64,000 nucleotides of DNA from Margaritifera margaritifera (Eukaryota > Mollusca > Bivalvia > Unionida > Margaritiferidae): the NCBI GenBank assembly GCA_029931535.1, contig JAQPZY010001664.1, positions 1,296,501 to 1,360,500 of the forward strand, read 5' to 3'. The translations under genes were made by a program, and so were the position numbers. Positions 1-11,310 of this stretch are shown in pieces. Every line of letters starts with the position of its first letter. Position 1 is the stretch's first letter. The notes beneath the pieces were generated by a model, which made no database searches, was not told the DNA's origin, and saw nothing but the letters and a program-made list of their open reading frames with translations.

Positions 1-1005
1 TGTACTCTCTAATCCCTCTTGAATTAGAAATTGCCTTCCATCCCTTCCTTGATCACACGAGATGGCATGAGGGCCAGTTATTGCCCTAATCACAAAGGCA
101 ATGGAGTAAATTGCATAGCACATTGACAGAAATATAATTGGACGTTCCGGGTATTTAAACCTAGATGTATCAATGACGAATGTTAGGACTGTTATTGTGG
201 TTGAGAGACAACACAATGTGGCCCAAACCATCGTCCATATTTCGGCAAACTTTTTGTCCTCTGCTTTGAATAGAACGTCGATATTGCACCTTGGCGCACA
301 AGAGCTGTTTTTGTGAGACAATTTATCTACATGCACATATCTCTCTGGGCACAGTGGCACATTGTTAGTGCCCACAGCAGGGGTAACTTTGTCTCCCTGG
401 TTTTTCAGATTTTCCTTCCAAGATTTAATATCCTTAATCTGATCAATATACTGCATAAGATCGGGGTTGCTTTCAATCCGCCCCAAGGTTCCAGTGTCAG
501 TTTCTGTCTCATCTGTCGTATTTGATGTGGGAGCTTCCATACAGAGAACTCCTTTTCTAGAATCTGCCTTGTCCGGGAGTTTCCCACAGTCCAGAGTATT
601 GGGCCAAGTAAAATTGAATTTCCTCATCACTGGTTCACATTTTGACCGGACTTTTAGACACATCGATCGACAAGCGGGTACAACCATTGTATCTCCCCCT
701 GTTTGATGCATCTCTGTGCACATGGGAGCATATAGAGAACACAGAAAAAATTTAAGAAGACTGGAGCAACGGATTTGTACCAAAGGTAGAAATTCTTGAA
801 CTTCTATTGCAGCATCTTTTTGATTCATGTGCCCCACAAGGTTAGGCATACGGGTCAGATTATATTTCATATCCAAACACATCGGTATTGTAATTCTCTC
901 GCACCTATTATTTTGGTACCTATCATAGTGAGTGTATGGAAAGACCAGCGGAACACAGACCAAAAATACAAGAACGGTGGATACCACTAACGCGTTCAGC
1001 TCCAT
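1..1005 (-). CDS. Frizzled Wnt receptor, 5' part (Fz9/10-like), runs off the left edge
   Basis: Reading the minus strand from the ATG at 1005 gives 335 codons without a stop. Residues 1-23 form a hydrophobic signal peptide. Residues 35-155 are a frizzled cysteine-rich domain with ten cysteines (35, 43, 80, 89, 96, 112, 116, 123, 140, 155) and segments such as TRMPNLVGH, FFLCSLYAPMCTE and FNFTWP. An acidic linker follows with cysteines 219, 236 and 240. TM1 is about 255-277, and YPERPIIFLSMCY leads into TM2 (about 288-309). The frame is still open at position 1, and TM3-TM7 plus the Dishevelled-binding tail must lie outside (whole frizzleds are usually 540-600 residues). Known role: plasma-membrane Wnt receptor. 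The CRD ending (LDCGKLP, LCMEAP) and IQEGLEST favour Fz9/10. Fz4 is the alternative, and a tree would be needed. No intron interrupts the visible part. Confidence 0.95.
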   Translation of the reverse strand, partial: MELNALVVSTVLVFLVCVPLVFPYTHYDRYQNNRCERITIPMCLDMKYNLTRMPNLVGHMNQKDAAIEVQEFLPLVQIRCSSLLKFFLCSLYAPMCTEMHQTGGDTMVVPACRSMCLKVRSKCEPVMRKFNFTWPNTLDCGKLPDKADSRKGVLCMEAPTSNTTDETETDTGTLGRIESNPDLMQYIDQIKDIKSWKENLKNQGDKVTPAVGTNNVPLCPERYVHVDKLSHKNSSCAPRCNIDVLFKAEDKKFAEIWTMVWATLCCLSTTITVLTFVIDTSRFKYPERPIIFLSMCYAIYSIAFVIRAITGPHAISCDQGRDGRQFLIQEGLEST

Positions 1006-1506
1006 TATTGGCAATTCCTTGTAGCAGACGACACTTTCAGATGACAATAATGCACATTTTAATCCTATGATCAATAATTTGTGAATGAGGATTATCATTT
1101 ATCCCATCCCTTAAGGAGTATTACATCCTTAGCGGTCTTTAAGAGACCTGGATTAGGCAGGTAAACAGTTCTGATCGACCAGTGAGAGTTCTGTCCTGTG
1201 TCACTGCACAGTGACAACTCATTGAAATCCGATTTATAAAGTTACAGTGTGAAGATCTCTCATCTTATTCAGTCGCTGTTACAACGCTATTCCACAGGTT
1301 TCCATTCCGACTGATGTCCCTCTGTTTTTGAGTGCACACAACGTTGTCAATACATGACACAGATAGAAACAAACACGACAAGTAATTCAATATGAAACCT
1401 ATCTCATAGCGAGCAATCACTGAGCCTAAACTGGGAACTATATTTTGTGAATAATACACGATCCGTTGATAAACACTACACGACCAGAAAGGCGGTATCA
1501 ACTTAC

Positions 1507-1620
1507 CTTTGATCTCGCCGCTCATGACACGTGAATCTGTCAATCATTAGCCCGGCCTGAAACCTACACTGTAAACATTAAGCTATTCCCCGCCCAGTTC
1601 TCTAGCGCGCCAGCACTGCA
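1507..1620 (-). other. Probable 5'-UTR exon of the frizzled gene with splice donor
   Basis: The minus strand contains the near-consensus donor AAAG/GTAAGT, with the exon ending at 1507. It lies 500 bases upstream of the frizzled ATG. The acceptor is not certain; candidates on the minus strand lie between 1010 and 1240 (for example after TCACTGTGCAG). A palindromic E-box CACGTG is at 1528-1533. A short upstream ATG (ATGAGCGGCGAG) lies just before the donor and could act as a uORF. The 5' exon end is a guess based on the TATA-like motif. Confidence 0.5.
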
Positions 1621-1660
1621 CACAGCGCGGCAGGCTAGGCGAATTATAAAGTAGTCAATC
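1583..1660 (-). promoter_or_regulatory. Putative frizzled promoter (TATA-like, GC box, CpG-rich)
   Basis: This short stretch is much richer in GC and CpG than its surroundings. It has a GC box (GGGCGGGG on the minus strand, 1588-1595), GCGCGC-type motifs near 1605-1630, and a TATA-like TTTATAATTC at 1641-1650, correctly ordered for minus-strand transcription into the putative 5' exon. Sequence-based inference only. Confidence 0.4.
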
Positions 1661-3229
1661 ATCTATCATCAAAGCGGCGAGTTTCGACTCACTTTAACTG
1701 CATTTCCATACTGCATCCGCCGCTCTGATACATGCCTGTAAGCCGATAATGCATTTAACAGTGCTGTGAAGAATTACTTTGATTTGTTTAACACCAGGAA
1801 ATTGGCAGATCTTACTGATGGGCTGTTATCTATCCGGGAAGGGATGTTTGAATTGGTAGATGCACACACAAACATATCCAAATAAAGACAGAAATACAAA
1901 TAGATATAATATATATCTGCCTATTTATCTGTGTCTGTCTTTATGAGTATTATATGTGTATTGTGTGTACGTGCATACTGTAGGTCACACGAACTTAATC
2001 AGAATGAAATAGCAAATGTCGCTGTAGATGATGAATTATAACTACGGCACAATGAATATAAATGTGACATTTTTTCAGATTTATAAATAAATATGAGTGT
2101 GCATGGATGCAATAGTATGCAATTTTGTTTTGCTGTTGTAGTTAATTATCATGTGTGTATACTCGAGGGATCATGCGAGGATCAGATCATAGAGATCAGA
2201 TAGTACGTACACGTCATCTTTTGTCTAAAGTTATGCGTGACTGTGTTATTTATGTCATGGAAGAGTAGCCCGATTGATATTGTCAGAAAAATTAAAACTT
2301 AAGATTATTAAATTCATGTAATTAATACGAATTTATAAGTTTAAAGTTGAGACACTGTACCTTTACCCTATACCTTCCACATCCGAAGCTTGACCATTAC
2401 TAGGCCCATGAAAATATCTACAAAATATAAATGTATAGGAAGGGGAAATTTCATCAGATATGAAAAATAATGTATTGATTGAAACGGCGGATTTATCTTT
2501 GCCATGTCGTCATGAAAAAAGGGATCAAAACATCTATGTACGCAGGTGAAAGATGCTTTTGTATATTATACGCATCTATATATTTGTAAGTAATCTTTCA
2601 ATCCATTGAGGTGCACGGTTGGTCTTCATGCTTATATCATTCATAAAACAGAGGGTCTAAATATGCAACACAAAGATATTATACGTGAAAACGATTTCCT
2701 AAATGTATTCCAAAGAAAGTGTATCTAATTGCAAATATATAAAAACTAAAAGAAATTGCTGCACTGTTTAAAAATGTGGTATGCAAAACAGACATGAATT
2801 TTTCTAATCAAAGTGAACATGGCGATTAATTGCCACAGAAAGCAACTATTATGTTAACAAAAACTGACCAACGAGAAGTTAATAGCGCCCTACCCCTAAA
2901 TGCGACTCTCTCCTCTTCATATCATCATTTTGGTTGTTCCTGTCACCCTCTTGAAACACGGATTCCCTGCTATTTCAACACTCTTCAGATTTTGAGACAA
3001 AGGGGGAAAGGAGAAACAAAATAGCAAATGTCATGAAGAAAAAAAGACCATGCAAGCAAAAGGAAATTTGTCTATTTTCAAAATTGCGGGATGAAAAAGG
3101 AAGCATTTCCGAAAATGTTAAAGAAAGAAAGTGGCAGACGCTATTACATGGACTTGCTGCCCAACGCAGAATCAATGAGGACATATACAGCAATGGATAT
3201 GCTTTGGCATCCTAATATGTGCTGTTGAA
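1661..3229. other. Intergenic, no recognised gene
   Basis: AT-rich DNA upstream of frizzled. It has only short chance open frames, such as 2830-3024 and 3033-3215, with no recognisable domain or splice pattern. A weak imperfect hairpin (AGACAGAAATAC... pairing with ...TGTGTCTGTCT) is at about 1889-1942. Confidence 0.6.
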
Positions 3230-3239
3230 ATGTGATTTG

Positions 3240-3470
3240 TGATTTTTGGAGTTTAAAGCCATTTTTAGTACATGTTTGGTCATATATGGCGGCCAGCATA
3301 TTTGGCAGAGGAAGAGCCCTGGAAGAACCATCGATCCATGGGAAGCGACTGGCAAGCTTTCTCATATACCCACATTAGTCGAGCCAAGGCCCACGCCGAC
3401 AGAGGTGAGTTGTGAGTGATTTGTAGAGGCGAGCGCCTTAGACCACTCAGCCACCCGGTGCCCCCGCATT
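3240..3470 (-). mobile_element. tRNA-derived SINE, copy 1
   Basis: The minus-strand 5' end at about 3468 reads GGTGGCTGAGTGGTCTAAGG followed by CGCTCGCC, a tRNA-Leu/Ser-like A-box head. The body, including the plus-strand text GGCAGAGGAAGAGCCCTGG, is clearly homologous to the elements at 40,833-41,102 and 53,792-54,061. This copy is more diverged and its B-box area is shortened. Exact ends are approximate. Confidence 0.7.
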
Positions 3471-3621
3471 TTAAATATATTTGAAATATATTTGTGTCAT
3501 GTGTGAGTGCAATCGTTTGTCTCTAGGATAATTCATAATAGAACATACAAAAAGTATTATCATGGTACGTGCATCGTAATGTATACTATAAAATTAAACA
3601 ATATTCCCTTCTAGGTATATA

Positions 3622-3797
3622 TACCGTTTTAATCGCTTATAAGTCGAATCCAACTGCAAAAAACATAGACCCTGATCTGCCATCGCATAATCCTAACAAA
3701 CTGCAAAGACCTAGACCTGCCGGCACATTATGCGATGGCACATCTGGGTCTATGTAGTTTTCAGTTGGACTCGACTTAAAAGCGAGTACAGACGGTA
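3622..3797. mobile_element. Fold-back MITE with about 70-bp inverted arms
   Basis: The left arm (3622-3691) contains CATAGACCCTGATCTGCCAT and GCATAAT. The right arm (3727-3797) is its imperfect reverse complement, sharing CCATCGCATAAT, ACATAGACCC and AAGTCGARTCCAACTG. The spacer is about 35 bases. No coding capacity. A related fragment is at 36,365-36,520, and a partial end-like sequence (CTTAAAAGCGAGTA) is at 24,841. Confidence 0.7.
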
Positions 3798-4239
3798 CAA
3801 GTAGTTTAGATTACTGCAAGATAATGCATAATGCTTGTAACATTTATTGTGCAAGAGTTGAATGTTGAAGCCAAGACTGGTTTTGTGCATACAAATATGA
3901 AAATCATAACTGGGATTAAGGACAAAAGAATGGATGATATTTGTTACGATGACTTGTTTGATAATGTTGAATTGATATGTTGGGAAACATGTTATTGTGT
4001 GTATTTGGGAGACATATATTAACTAGATATGCATGGAATACATACATCGAACATGCATGTCATACATAATTTATTTTTAAAATGTTTTGGAATACATATG
4101 TGTGGGATATAAATCTTTTACGAGAGATAGATATATTGGAGATGCATATGATATAAACTATGATTGGGACCTATATATCTATCTATCCACGGGACACATC
4201 TTATAAATTGACTAAATACATATTAGGTATATTTTTGCG
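3798..4239. other. Intergenic, no recognised gene
   Basis: AT-rich. One open frame at 3831-4022 (63 codons) has no recognisable family, splice sites or polyadenylation context, and is probably chance. Confidence 0.5.
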
Positions 4240-4242
4240 TAA

Positions 4243-4290
<48 letters not shown>
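4240..4290. repeat. (ATT)n microsatellite
   Basis: About 17 uninterrupted ATT units. It creates the poly-Asn run of the minus-strand open frame 4201-4458, which is therefore not counted as a gene. Confidence 0.95.
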
Positions 4291-4295
<5 letters not shown>

Positions 4296-5467
4296 TACTG
4301 GAATTCTTATTGTCACCTACATAGAGGATCTTACATAACCGCTCATTTGAAATTAAATTTATAAAATGAGTGAAATAATTTCTATCTTTTGTCAGACTTG
4401 GCGAGAAAAAAATTGGAATTATTTGAGGAGTTTCATAAATTTCATTTGTAATGAACATACGTGAAGATTCTATTTACCGAATGACAAAAAATAATGATTT
4501 TATTTGACCAAGCCGCAGAATAGTGTAGTGAAATGACTTTGAAATACCCTGAAGTCGTTACACCTTTCTTTTGCATGACTTCATGAGGAGTTATAATACA
4601 TGTTACATATATAAAAATTATGATATGTGTATATTAACGTAAATAGCACAGTAACGATCCGATAAATATGCTTTTTTTAGCTTGAACATTTACAAATATT
4701 GAGAAAGGTATTCAAGGACACGAGCCTTGTTGCCAAAACTCAATTTTTAATAACATTTCTTTGCCAGTCATCTGAGGCTGTTTTGACAAAGCAAATCTCT
4801 AATTCTGTTCACAGAAGAAATAACGAGAGTCTGAACCTAAGTCATCGGCTGTTGTGATCATCAACAAAGGTTCTGTTATCCTTTGTGATGAAAATATTCA
4901 TCGGTTATTTTTGTTTCGCACCTCTTCGTCAAAATTTTCTCAAGGGATTGAAATTGAAATGATTCAGTACTTTGGTGGTCACTATGGTTACCCTGGTGAA
5001 ATCATTTAAAGTGTCAAGACAAGAACGATGGTTGAACTGTTTTCCAAAAGGCGTTTCATTTATGGGGATAATTCGGCCATTTTACGAAGTGTCAAGCTGG
5101 CGGACGCTCTCAGGATGGCGAACGATGCGTAGCTGATGTGATTGTAATGCAGTTCTGAATTAGGAAACTTTGGCGACAGCTATTCAGAATGAAGCATTAT
5201 TAGCATAATTGTTTAGGTTTAGGTCGCATAATCATGAACTCGTATTTTAATCTAATGGGAAAGTTTTAACTTCGTGTCGATTAAAGATTTTATCTTCATT
5301 TCATTCATTTTCAACCTATACTTTTAGATATACGATAAAAATAATTGTTCATGCAGTCGCGCATTCACTTTTGAACAAATTTAAATCTACGGAAACAGAT
5401 CTGCGTCTACATATAAATGTGTGTATAGGTCAATCTATCTATCCATTCATTTATCCACCCATTTATC
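4291..5467. other. Intergenic, no recognised gene
   Basis: I see no domain, exon or repeat family here on either strand, only AT-rich sequence and short frames. Confidence 0.5.
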
Positions 5468-5561
5468 TATACATACATACATACATACATACATACATAC
5501 ATACATACATACATACATACATACATACATACATACATACATACATACATACATACATACA
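5468..5561. repeat. (CATA)n microsatellite
   Basis: About 23 perfect tetranucleotide units. Unit length 4 keeps several frames open and generates spurious His/Thr/Tyr/Ile-rich frames (5371-5714). Confidence 0.97.
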
Positions 5562-7913
5562 AGTATGAGAATGTCAGTTTTGTGTGTTATTTATCTCTTT
5601 TTATGTATACTGGAGAAGGCCTTGATGAGCTTTTCTTATTACACTTTTCTAACGTTTACTGTTGAACTTGCATCGTTCACGATCACGACAAAATATGCAA
5701 ATACACGGCTCTAAACATTCAAATATCTACCCTGCTTATGGATTATTTCAGTCTGACACTCACGTCTTGGGCTCTATCGATCATTTCTTCTTACGAACAA
5801 TGGAAGGCAGCGTCATGGTTAGTTGTAGTCGCGAGAAGCAGTGTGTTTATTCCCTCTCTTAGCAAATGGGCGGAGTTTGCCAGCCACGCCCTTTTGTTTC
5901 CACTTAGCATGCCGACAACGTTCAAGTTGTCCTTAAGTACATACACTTAGATGTGTCTTGTGTGGATAAATCAGTTAGAGTTTTTCAAATAATAATGTCT
6001 TAACAAGAGTTATCTGGGATAGTACATCAGAAGAAAAAAAAAAATGCATTGTAATTAGATTCAGAATATCGGCTAAATCCGTGATTTTATGTCGCACATT
6101 TGTTTATATCACAAACATTTGATAAGTCAATCTTGGAAACAGTTAATTCATGAAATATCGAGTTAAAGAGTGAAAAAGAAAGAAAAGGCTGATATTTTCC
6201 CATCAAAAGCAAATATGAGGACATGTATGGTTAAAAAAATACAAACATTTGTTTTATGTATTTGAGGAAAACATAATCATAGCTCACTGATGATGATGAT
6301 CACAGCTATTGTTATTATTGTTATTGTTTTTGTTGTTTCAGTTGTTGTTCTTGTTTTGTCGTTTACTTACCACTAATTTCTGAACACCACAGATCAAACC
6401 ATTACTAATGCTACTGCCACTGGTTTATAACTGCTTATATCACAAATAGCTCATTACCTGTTGTCGTTTAGAAATCGTGCGGCTTTGCATGTTTTTCTTT
6501 CCACTACATATTTTTCTGAGACATCTAGTACATAAATTATCATGTGCAAAATCAGATAGAAAAATGTACAACGGAAGTCTGTCCTCATTTTTATTATTCT
6601 AAGAGAAAGCAATAGTTGTATGATTACTAGAATTTCAGGTTTATATCAACCATGTAGAAGATTGTATGCATGTATGTAGGTAGATAGGTAAGTTCGTACG
6701 TACGTACGTACATAGGTATATTCGTTAGCTACTATCCCATTATAGCAAATATTTATTTTGTATGTCTTAAATACTGTTGCAATTAATGTACGGTCGATCG
6801 TTGATGATTCCAGAAGCTTTTGCGATTCATCATACAAAAGGAACCCCTGGGCTGGTGTGTTAAAATACAATATCTCAAACAGAAACCGTTAGCAATACTT
6901 AACACATAACGATATTATCGGATTTTGCGGCATTTGAATGTGTGTAGATTTTGTTTCTTTTTCTTCCGCAGACGAACACGCCGCTCACTAGCCCATCTTC
7001 TAGTAGTGCCAGTTGTCCTATTGAGTTCGCCATTTCAGCAAGCTTTGATCCTGGAATGGGGCGCCATGCAAATTTGATAACTGGGTTTTTAATTTCCTCC
7101 ACTTTAATCTAGTCCAGGATCAAATCATGAAAGGCGGAACGTTATCCAAAAAACCAAACCAAATGATAGATACTTGTAATTTTCATCAAAACTGAAAAGC
7201 AAGCCTTTAATTCGTTGCAATCATTTTGGCGCCATTTTCACTCAGTGTGATTTTGCTGCCATTAAACAATGAAAATATCTGTGATTAAAATAGAATGTTA
7301 ATCATGAATATCTCTCAAACTATTATCCCGCTTGATAACTCTGCTCCCCACACAATGCCGCGAAGGCATATTAACAATAATATATTTACTCTCAAACTGT
7401 GACACAAACATTACCATATGATGTTCCGTAAAATGAAGCAAACAATATATATATTGTCTGCCTAGAAAGAAAGATGGTAATGAACAAACATGGTTTCTTT
7501 GAAGAAACAATGTATGGGATCATTACAATAAGTTGCTTCAGGAAATTAGGACTGGTATAAACGTCTATGTTGCGAATATTGTAACCAGGAGCATTCTTCT
7601 GTTATTATAAATTAGCAAAGATTCTTCTGCTGCCTAGCAGGTCAGTGAGAACCAAGAGTTTGCTGTTGTTGTGTATTTTTCAATTCGAATTTTGAATAAT
7701 GCCTAGGAACCTTCCACCCCACCACCCCACCCGTACACACACATATGCACAGATCTTTCGCTCCATCCTAGATCGAATCTACAACAGATATCTATGGAGC
7801 TGTTACCAGGTTAATTTAAAAAGTTCTATTTCGTCATCACTTTTTTGTTTCTTTGAATCTGTCAATAAATATAATGCCAATCGATATACAAAATAACGTT
7901 CTATAAAAACCAT
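5562..7913. other. Intergenic, no convincing gene; short (GTAC)n at 6693-6712
   Basis: No recognised gene. The minus-strand frame 6899-7102 (67 codons) has more ordinary amino-acid composition than its neighbours and contains FAWRPIPGSKLAEMANSIGQ, but I recognise no family and no clear acceptor and donor pair. A short GTAC repeat lies at 6693-6712. Confidence 0.45.
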
Positions 7914-8990
7914 CTGCAGCTGCACGTACAGCACGCGGGACACATGCAAATATATGAGTGTGAAGTAACATAGGTAAATGACAGTGACGTAAAAATGTCA
8001 GAAGGAAAACAATTCTGCTACTGTGCAAAGAGTATACTGTAAAATCCGGGCGCGCTTAGGTTACTCTCTGACTGATATCAAGGCCGACGTGGATAAAGTT
8101 TGCTGATGCAATTCTCTGTCATATCCTACAATTTTGAGTTGGTTTCATCGTTTTGAAGATGGTCGCGAATCCATCGAAGATGACCCACGTTTTTGAAGAC
8201 CGTTGTTTGCGATTGGTGAGCAGGAAGTGGCTGCTGTGAAGAAGGCAATTGATCAAGATGCTCGATAAACAGTTGAAGATATTTCTATTATCACGGGCAT
8301 TAATTCGTCAGTTGTTTTTACAATATTGCAGAATCATTTTAAGCTCATAAAGGTTTGTGTAAGATGGGTCCCACATGTGTTGATGGCTGATCCAACACAG
8401 TCAGGGGTTGAAATCGCCAAACAGCTACTTGCCAAACATAAAAAGAGTGACCAGACACGTTTGAATAAGATTGTCACAGGTGATGAACATGGATTCGCTT
8501 TTTGCAACCCAACTAAAGAGAAAATAATAAAGTATGGATGTTAGAAAACGAGCAGAGACCACAAATCGCTCGACGTAGTCGGACTGTCAAGATAGTTTTA
8601 GAGGCATTACTTTTCCATGTAAAAGGCTCGGTCGTCGAGGTACCTGTGCCTGCTTCTGCTAGAGTCACAAGACATTTGTATGCCTCCAAAGTGTTGCCAA
8701 AAGATGTGGCACATTACCGAACCACCCGTCCGTGCACCAGTACCCTAGATATCCAACAACTAAATGACAACGCACAGGCGCATAAATCAGCCGTCGTGAG
8801 AGATTTCCTAAAGGTGCGTCCAAACTTTGCCACAGTCTCAATACAGCCCTGATTTAGCTCCAAGTGATTTTTGGCTGAATCCCGTCATCAGATTTACAGT
8901 TCAGTGATTGAACAATATACCAAAAAAGTTAATACAAAATGGCATTTAATAACTGGATAAACAGGCTGAGAAAGTGTATAGACTTGTATG
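7914..8990 (+). mobile_element. Mariner-like transposase relic, copy 1 (broken)
   Basis: Frames in the plus strand carry mariner transposase signatures out of register with each other. VRWVPHVL is followed by VTGDEHGF (first catalytic Asp region) in 8326-8544. NDNAQAHKS (second Asp region) is followed by VRDFLKVRPNF in 8538-8852. A C-terminal remnant reaches about 8985. Stops and frameshifts (for example the stop before 8545) make it inactive. It aligns over its whole length with 31,385-32,410. I cannot see clear TIRs or TA duplications. Confidence 0.8.
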
Positions 8991-9139
8991 GGGTGTACTT
9001 TGAAAGGATGCTCTGACGTACTGTTCACTAATAAAGAACTTTCTTGTACAGAGCAAAAATATTCATAATATGCAGAACTTTTTAAATACCCCTCGTATGT
9101 TTCGCACAACCCTGTAATCCATTCATCTATCTGTGATCG

Positions 9140-9360
9140 CAAGGGGGAGGAGGGAGGGGGATAACTTTTCTTGCAAACCGGGATATTTTTTTTGTCGTTT
9201 ACCTCAAGCTATTTTCTTTTTCCAACTAATATAATAGATATAATATTTTGTTTTTTCTTTCTATAAATCAGAGCAAGAAAATTTTTTGAAGCTATTTGGG
9301 GGTCGGATATCCCCCCCCCCCCCAAAAAAAAAAAAAAAAAAGATTAAATGGTCTGTCGAT
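9140..9360 (+). mobile_element. MITE, degraded copy of the 29,961-30,204 family
   Basis: It shares GGATAT, CAACTAATATAATRGATATA, AGAGCAAGAA, GAAGCTATTTG and the 3' end AATTAAATGGTCGGT (here ATTAAATGGTCTGT) with the intact copy, in the same order. The left terminal repeat is not preserved. A poly-C/poly-A run (9310-9341) was inserted or expanded near the right end. Confidence 0.7.
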
Positions 9361-9465
9361 AACTGGTCAAAAAAGTATATACAGTGTTTGTTTCACCATG
9401 GGTGCTGAATAGAGTGCATATACTTGTCTTCGTTTTCCTACTTATTGAAAATTCCGGGAACGGAC

Positions 9466-9550
9466 ACAAGGTCTGACTGTCGCGGCCGGGAATCGAACCC
9501 CGTTTGTCTGTCTCAGAGTCAGGCGCACATACCACTAGATTGAAAGGTTA
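9466..9550 (-). mobile_element. tRNA-derived SINE head / pseudo-tRNA, copy 1
   Basis: The minus strand reads TAGTGGTATGTGCGCC (A-box-like), CTGACTCTGAGACAG (a Gln-CTG-like anticodon arm) and GGGGTTCGATTCCCGG (B box). The acceptor stem does not pair convincingly, so this is a SINE head or pseudogene rather than a functional tRNA. A second diverged copy follows at 9735-9812. Confidence 0.6.
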
Positions 9551-9734
9551 GTAAGTGGCCTCATATATTTTACCTAGACACTCCTCCCCCAATACTTTGG
9601 CATTCGTCCTCCAATGTCACCCCAGGACGAATGTCACCCAGATTCACCTCTCAGAGCTGTCAAAACCCATTCTCAACCGGGCCACCAGCTACTGAGAGTC
9701 GAACGAGCCCCATAATATAAAGAAAAGGGGATAC

Positions 9735-9815
9735 AGTCTAACTGGCGCGGTCGGGAATCGAACAGGGTTCGTTTGTCTCATAGTCATGCGCATATACCAC
9801 TAGACTTAAAGGTCC
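9735..9815 (-). mobile_element. tRNA-derived SINE head, copy 2
   Basis: Homologous to 9466-9550 (shared GGGAATCGAAC, GTTTGTCTCA, ATACCACTAGA and AAAGGT) but with a damaged B box. The two copies are about 265 bases apart in the same orientation. Confidence 0.55.
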
Positions 9816-9898
9816 GGACCAACAAGGTTGGTTAGTAACTGGCCGCTATACTACGATTGGGGAGCTTCATGGTATTTTCATGATAAACAACATCCCTT

Positions 9899-10588
9899 CC
9901 ACTCCGTACTCCGTGTTTTACAACTTACCAACCACTCCGTGTTTTACAACTAATCTGCCACTCTGTGTTTTACAAGTTACCTGCCACTCCGTGCTTTACA
10001 AGTTACCTGCCACTCCGTGTTTTACAAGTTACCTGCCACTCCGTGTTTTACAAGTTACCTGCTACTCCGTGTTTTACCAGTTACCTACCACTCCGTGTTT
10101 TACAAGTTACCTGCCACTCCATGTTTTACAAGTTACCTGCCACTCCGTGCTTTACAAGTTACCTGCCACTCCGTGTTTTACAAGTTACCTACCACTCCGT
10201 GTTTTACAAGTTACCTGCCACTCCATGTTTTACAAATTACCTGCCACTCCGTGTTTTACAAGTTACCTGCCACTCCGTGTTTTACAAGTTACCTACCACT
10301 CCGTGTTTTACAAGTTACCTGCCACTCCATGTTTTACAAATTACCTGCCACTTCGTGTTTTACAAGTTACCTGCCACTCCGTGTTTTACAAGTTACCTAC
10401 CACTCCGTGTTTTACAAGTTACCTACCACTCCGTGTTTTACAAGTTACCTACCACTCCGTGTTTTACAAGTTACCTGCCACTCTGTGTTTTACAAGTTAC
10501 CTACCACTCCGTGTTTTACAAGTTACCTACCACTCCGTGTTTTACAAGTTACCTACCACTCCGTGTTTTACAAGTTACCTACCACTCT
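9899..10588 (+). repeat. 26-bp minisatellite, about 26 copies
   Basis: The unit is TTACCTGCCACTCCGTGTTT plus TACAAG, with few substitutions (Y at several positions). Because 26 is not a multiple of 3 and the unit has no stop in any plus frame, all three plus frames stay open for 230 codons and encode the same 26-residue period. These long frames are therefore a repeat artefact and not three proteins. Confidence 0.97.
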
Positions 10589-11276
10589 AACTACTCTATA
10601 CATTCATATACCTTGCAAGCAATATTTCAAAAACACATATCGTTCAATCCTAACTTCTAAATTTATTTTTTTAATTCTAATTCTATTTATTAAAAACCAG
10701 TCTTACAGCCAGTATAACTAACAAGCATATCACTGAACAAGGACCTTTTTGCCATTCTTTTTGACATAATTTTCTTTTTTATTTATTGATCAGCGACAAA
10801 AAAAATGTATTACCTTAATTGTACAAGTCTCTCTTCTCTGACAATTGCATTCAAAGGTTGATGGACACATAACATAACAGTCACACAAAATGTGGCAAGC
10901 AAATCAGATTGATTTTTAATAAGTATTTTTCTCCAATTTCAACTGACGGTTTACACTTCTTGTTGTTGCATGGTAAACATCGAAAATCTACAAATATGGT
11001 AAGACAACTTTCTCTTTTCTTGGCAATAGTAGCCAATGGACGTAAAGAAAAAAGTAAAAAGGAGAAAGAAATAACATTTGAAATATTTGTAAAATGGCAA
11101 GTCATGATCATTTACCTCATGGACCATACGATTATAGTTTGAGCATCATCAGAATGTCAATCTTTTCTTAAATATGGTTAAAATTGTCAGGGTAAACATT
11201 TTAGCAGGTAACCACACTTGTTTCAAGAAAAATACAGAAAATCCAAATACAAGAGCAGGCAACTATTTAACAAAGG

Positions 11277-11310
<34 letters not shown>

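Noticed and set aside
5371..5714. Plus-strand frames rich in His/Thr/Tyr/Ile
   Set aside because: Encoded by the CATA microsatellite.
6899..7102. Possible conserved exon (minus strand, FAWRPIPGSKLAEMANSIGQ)
   Set aside because: Ordinary composition, but no family recognised and no acceptable splice pair; a protein search would decide.
9466..9550. Functional tRNA gene
   Set aside because: A and B boxes are visible but the acceptor stem does not pair, and a second decayed copy lies nearby; SINE head preferred.
9880..10721. Three overlapping plus-strand frames of about 230 codons
   Set aside because: All come from one 26-bp repeat read in three registers; no gene signal outside the repeat.
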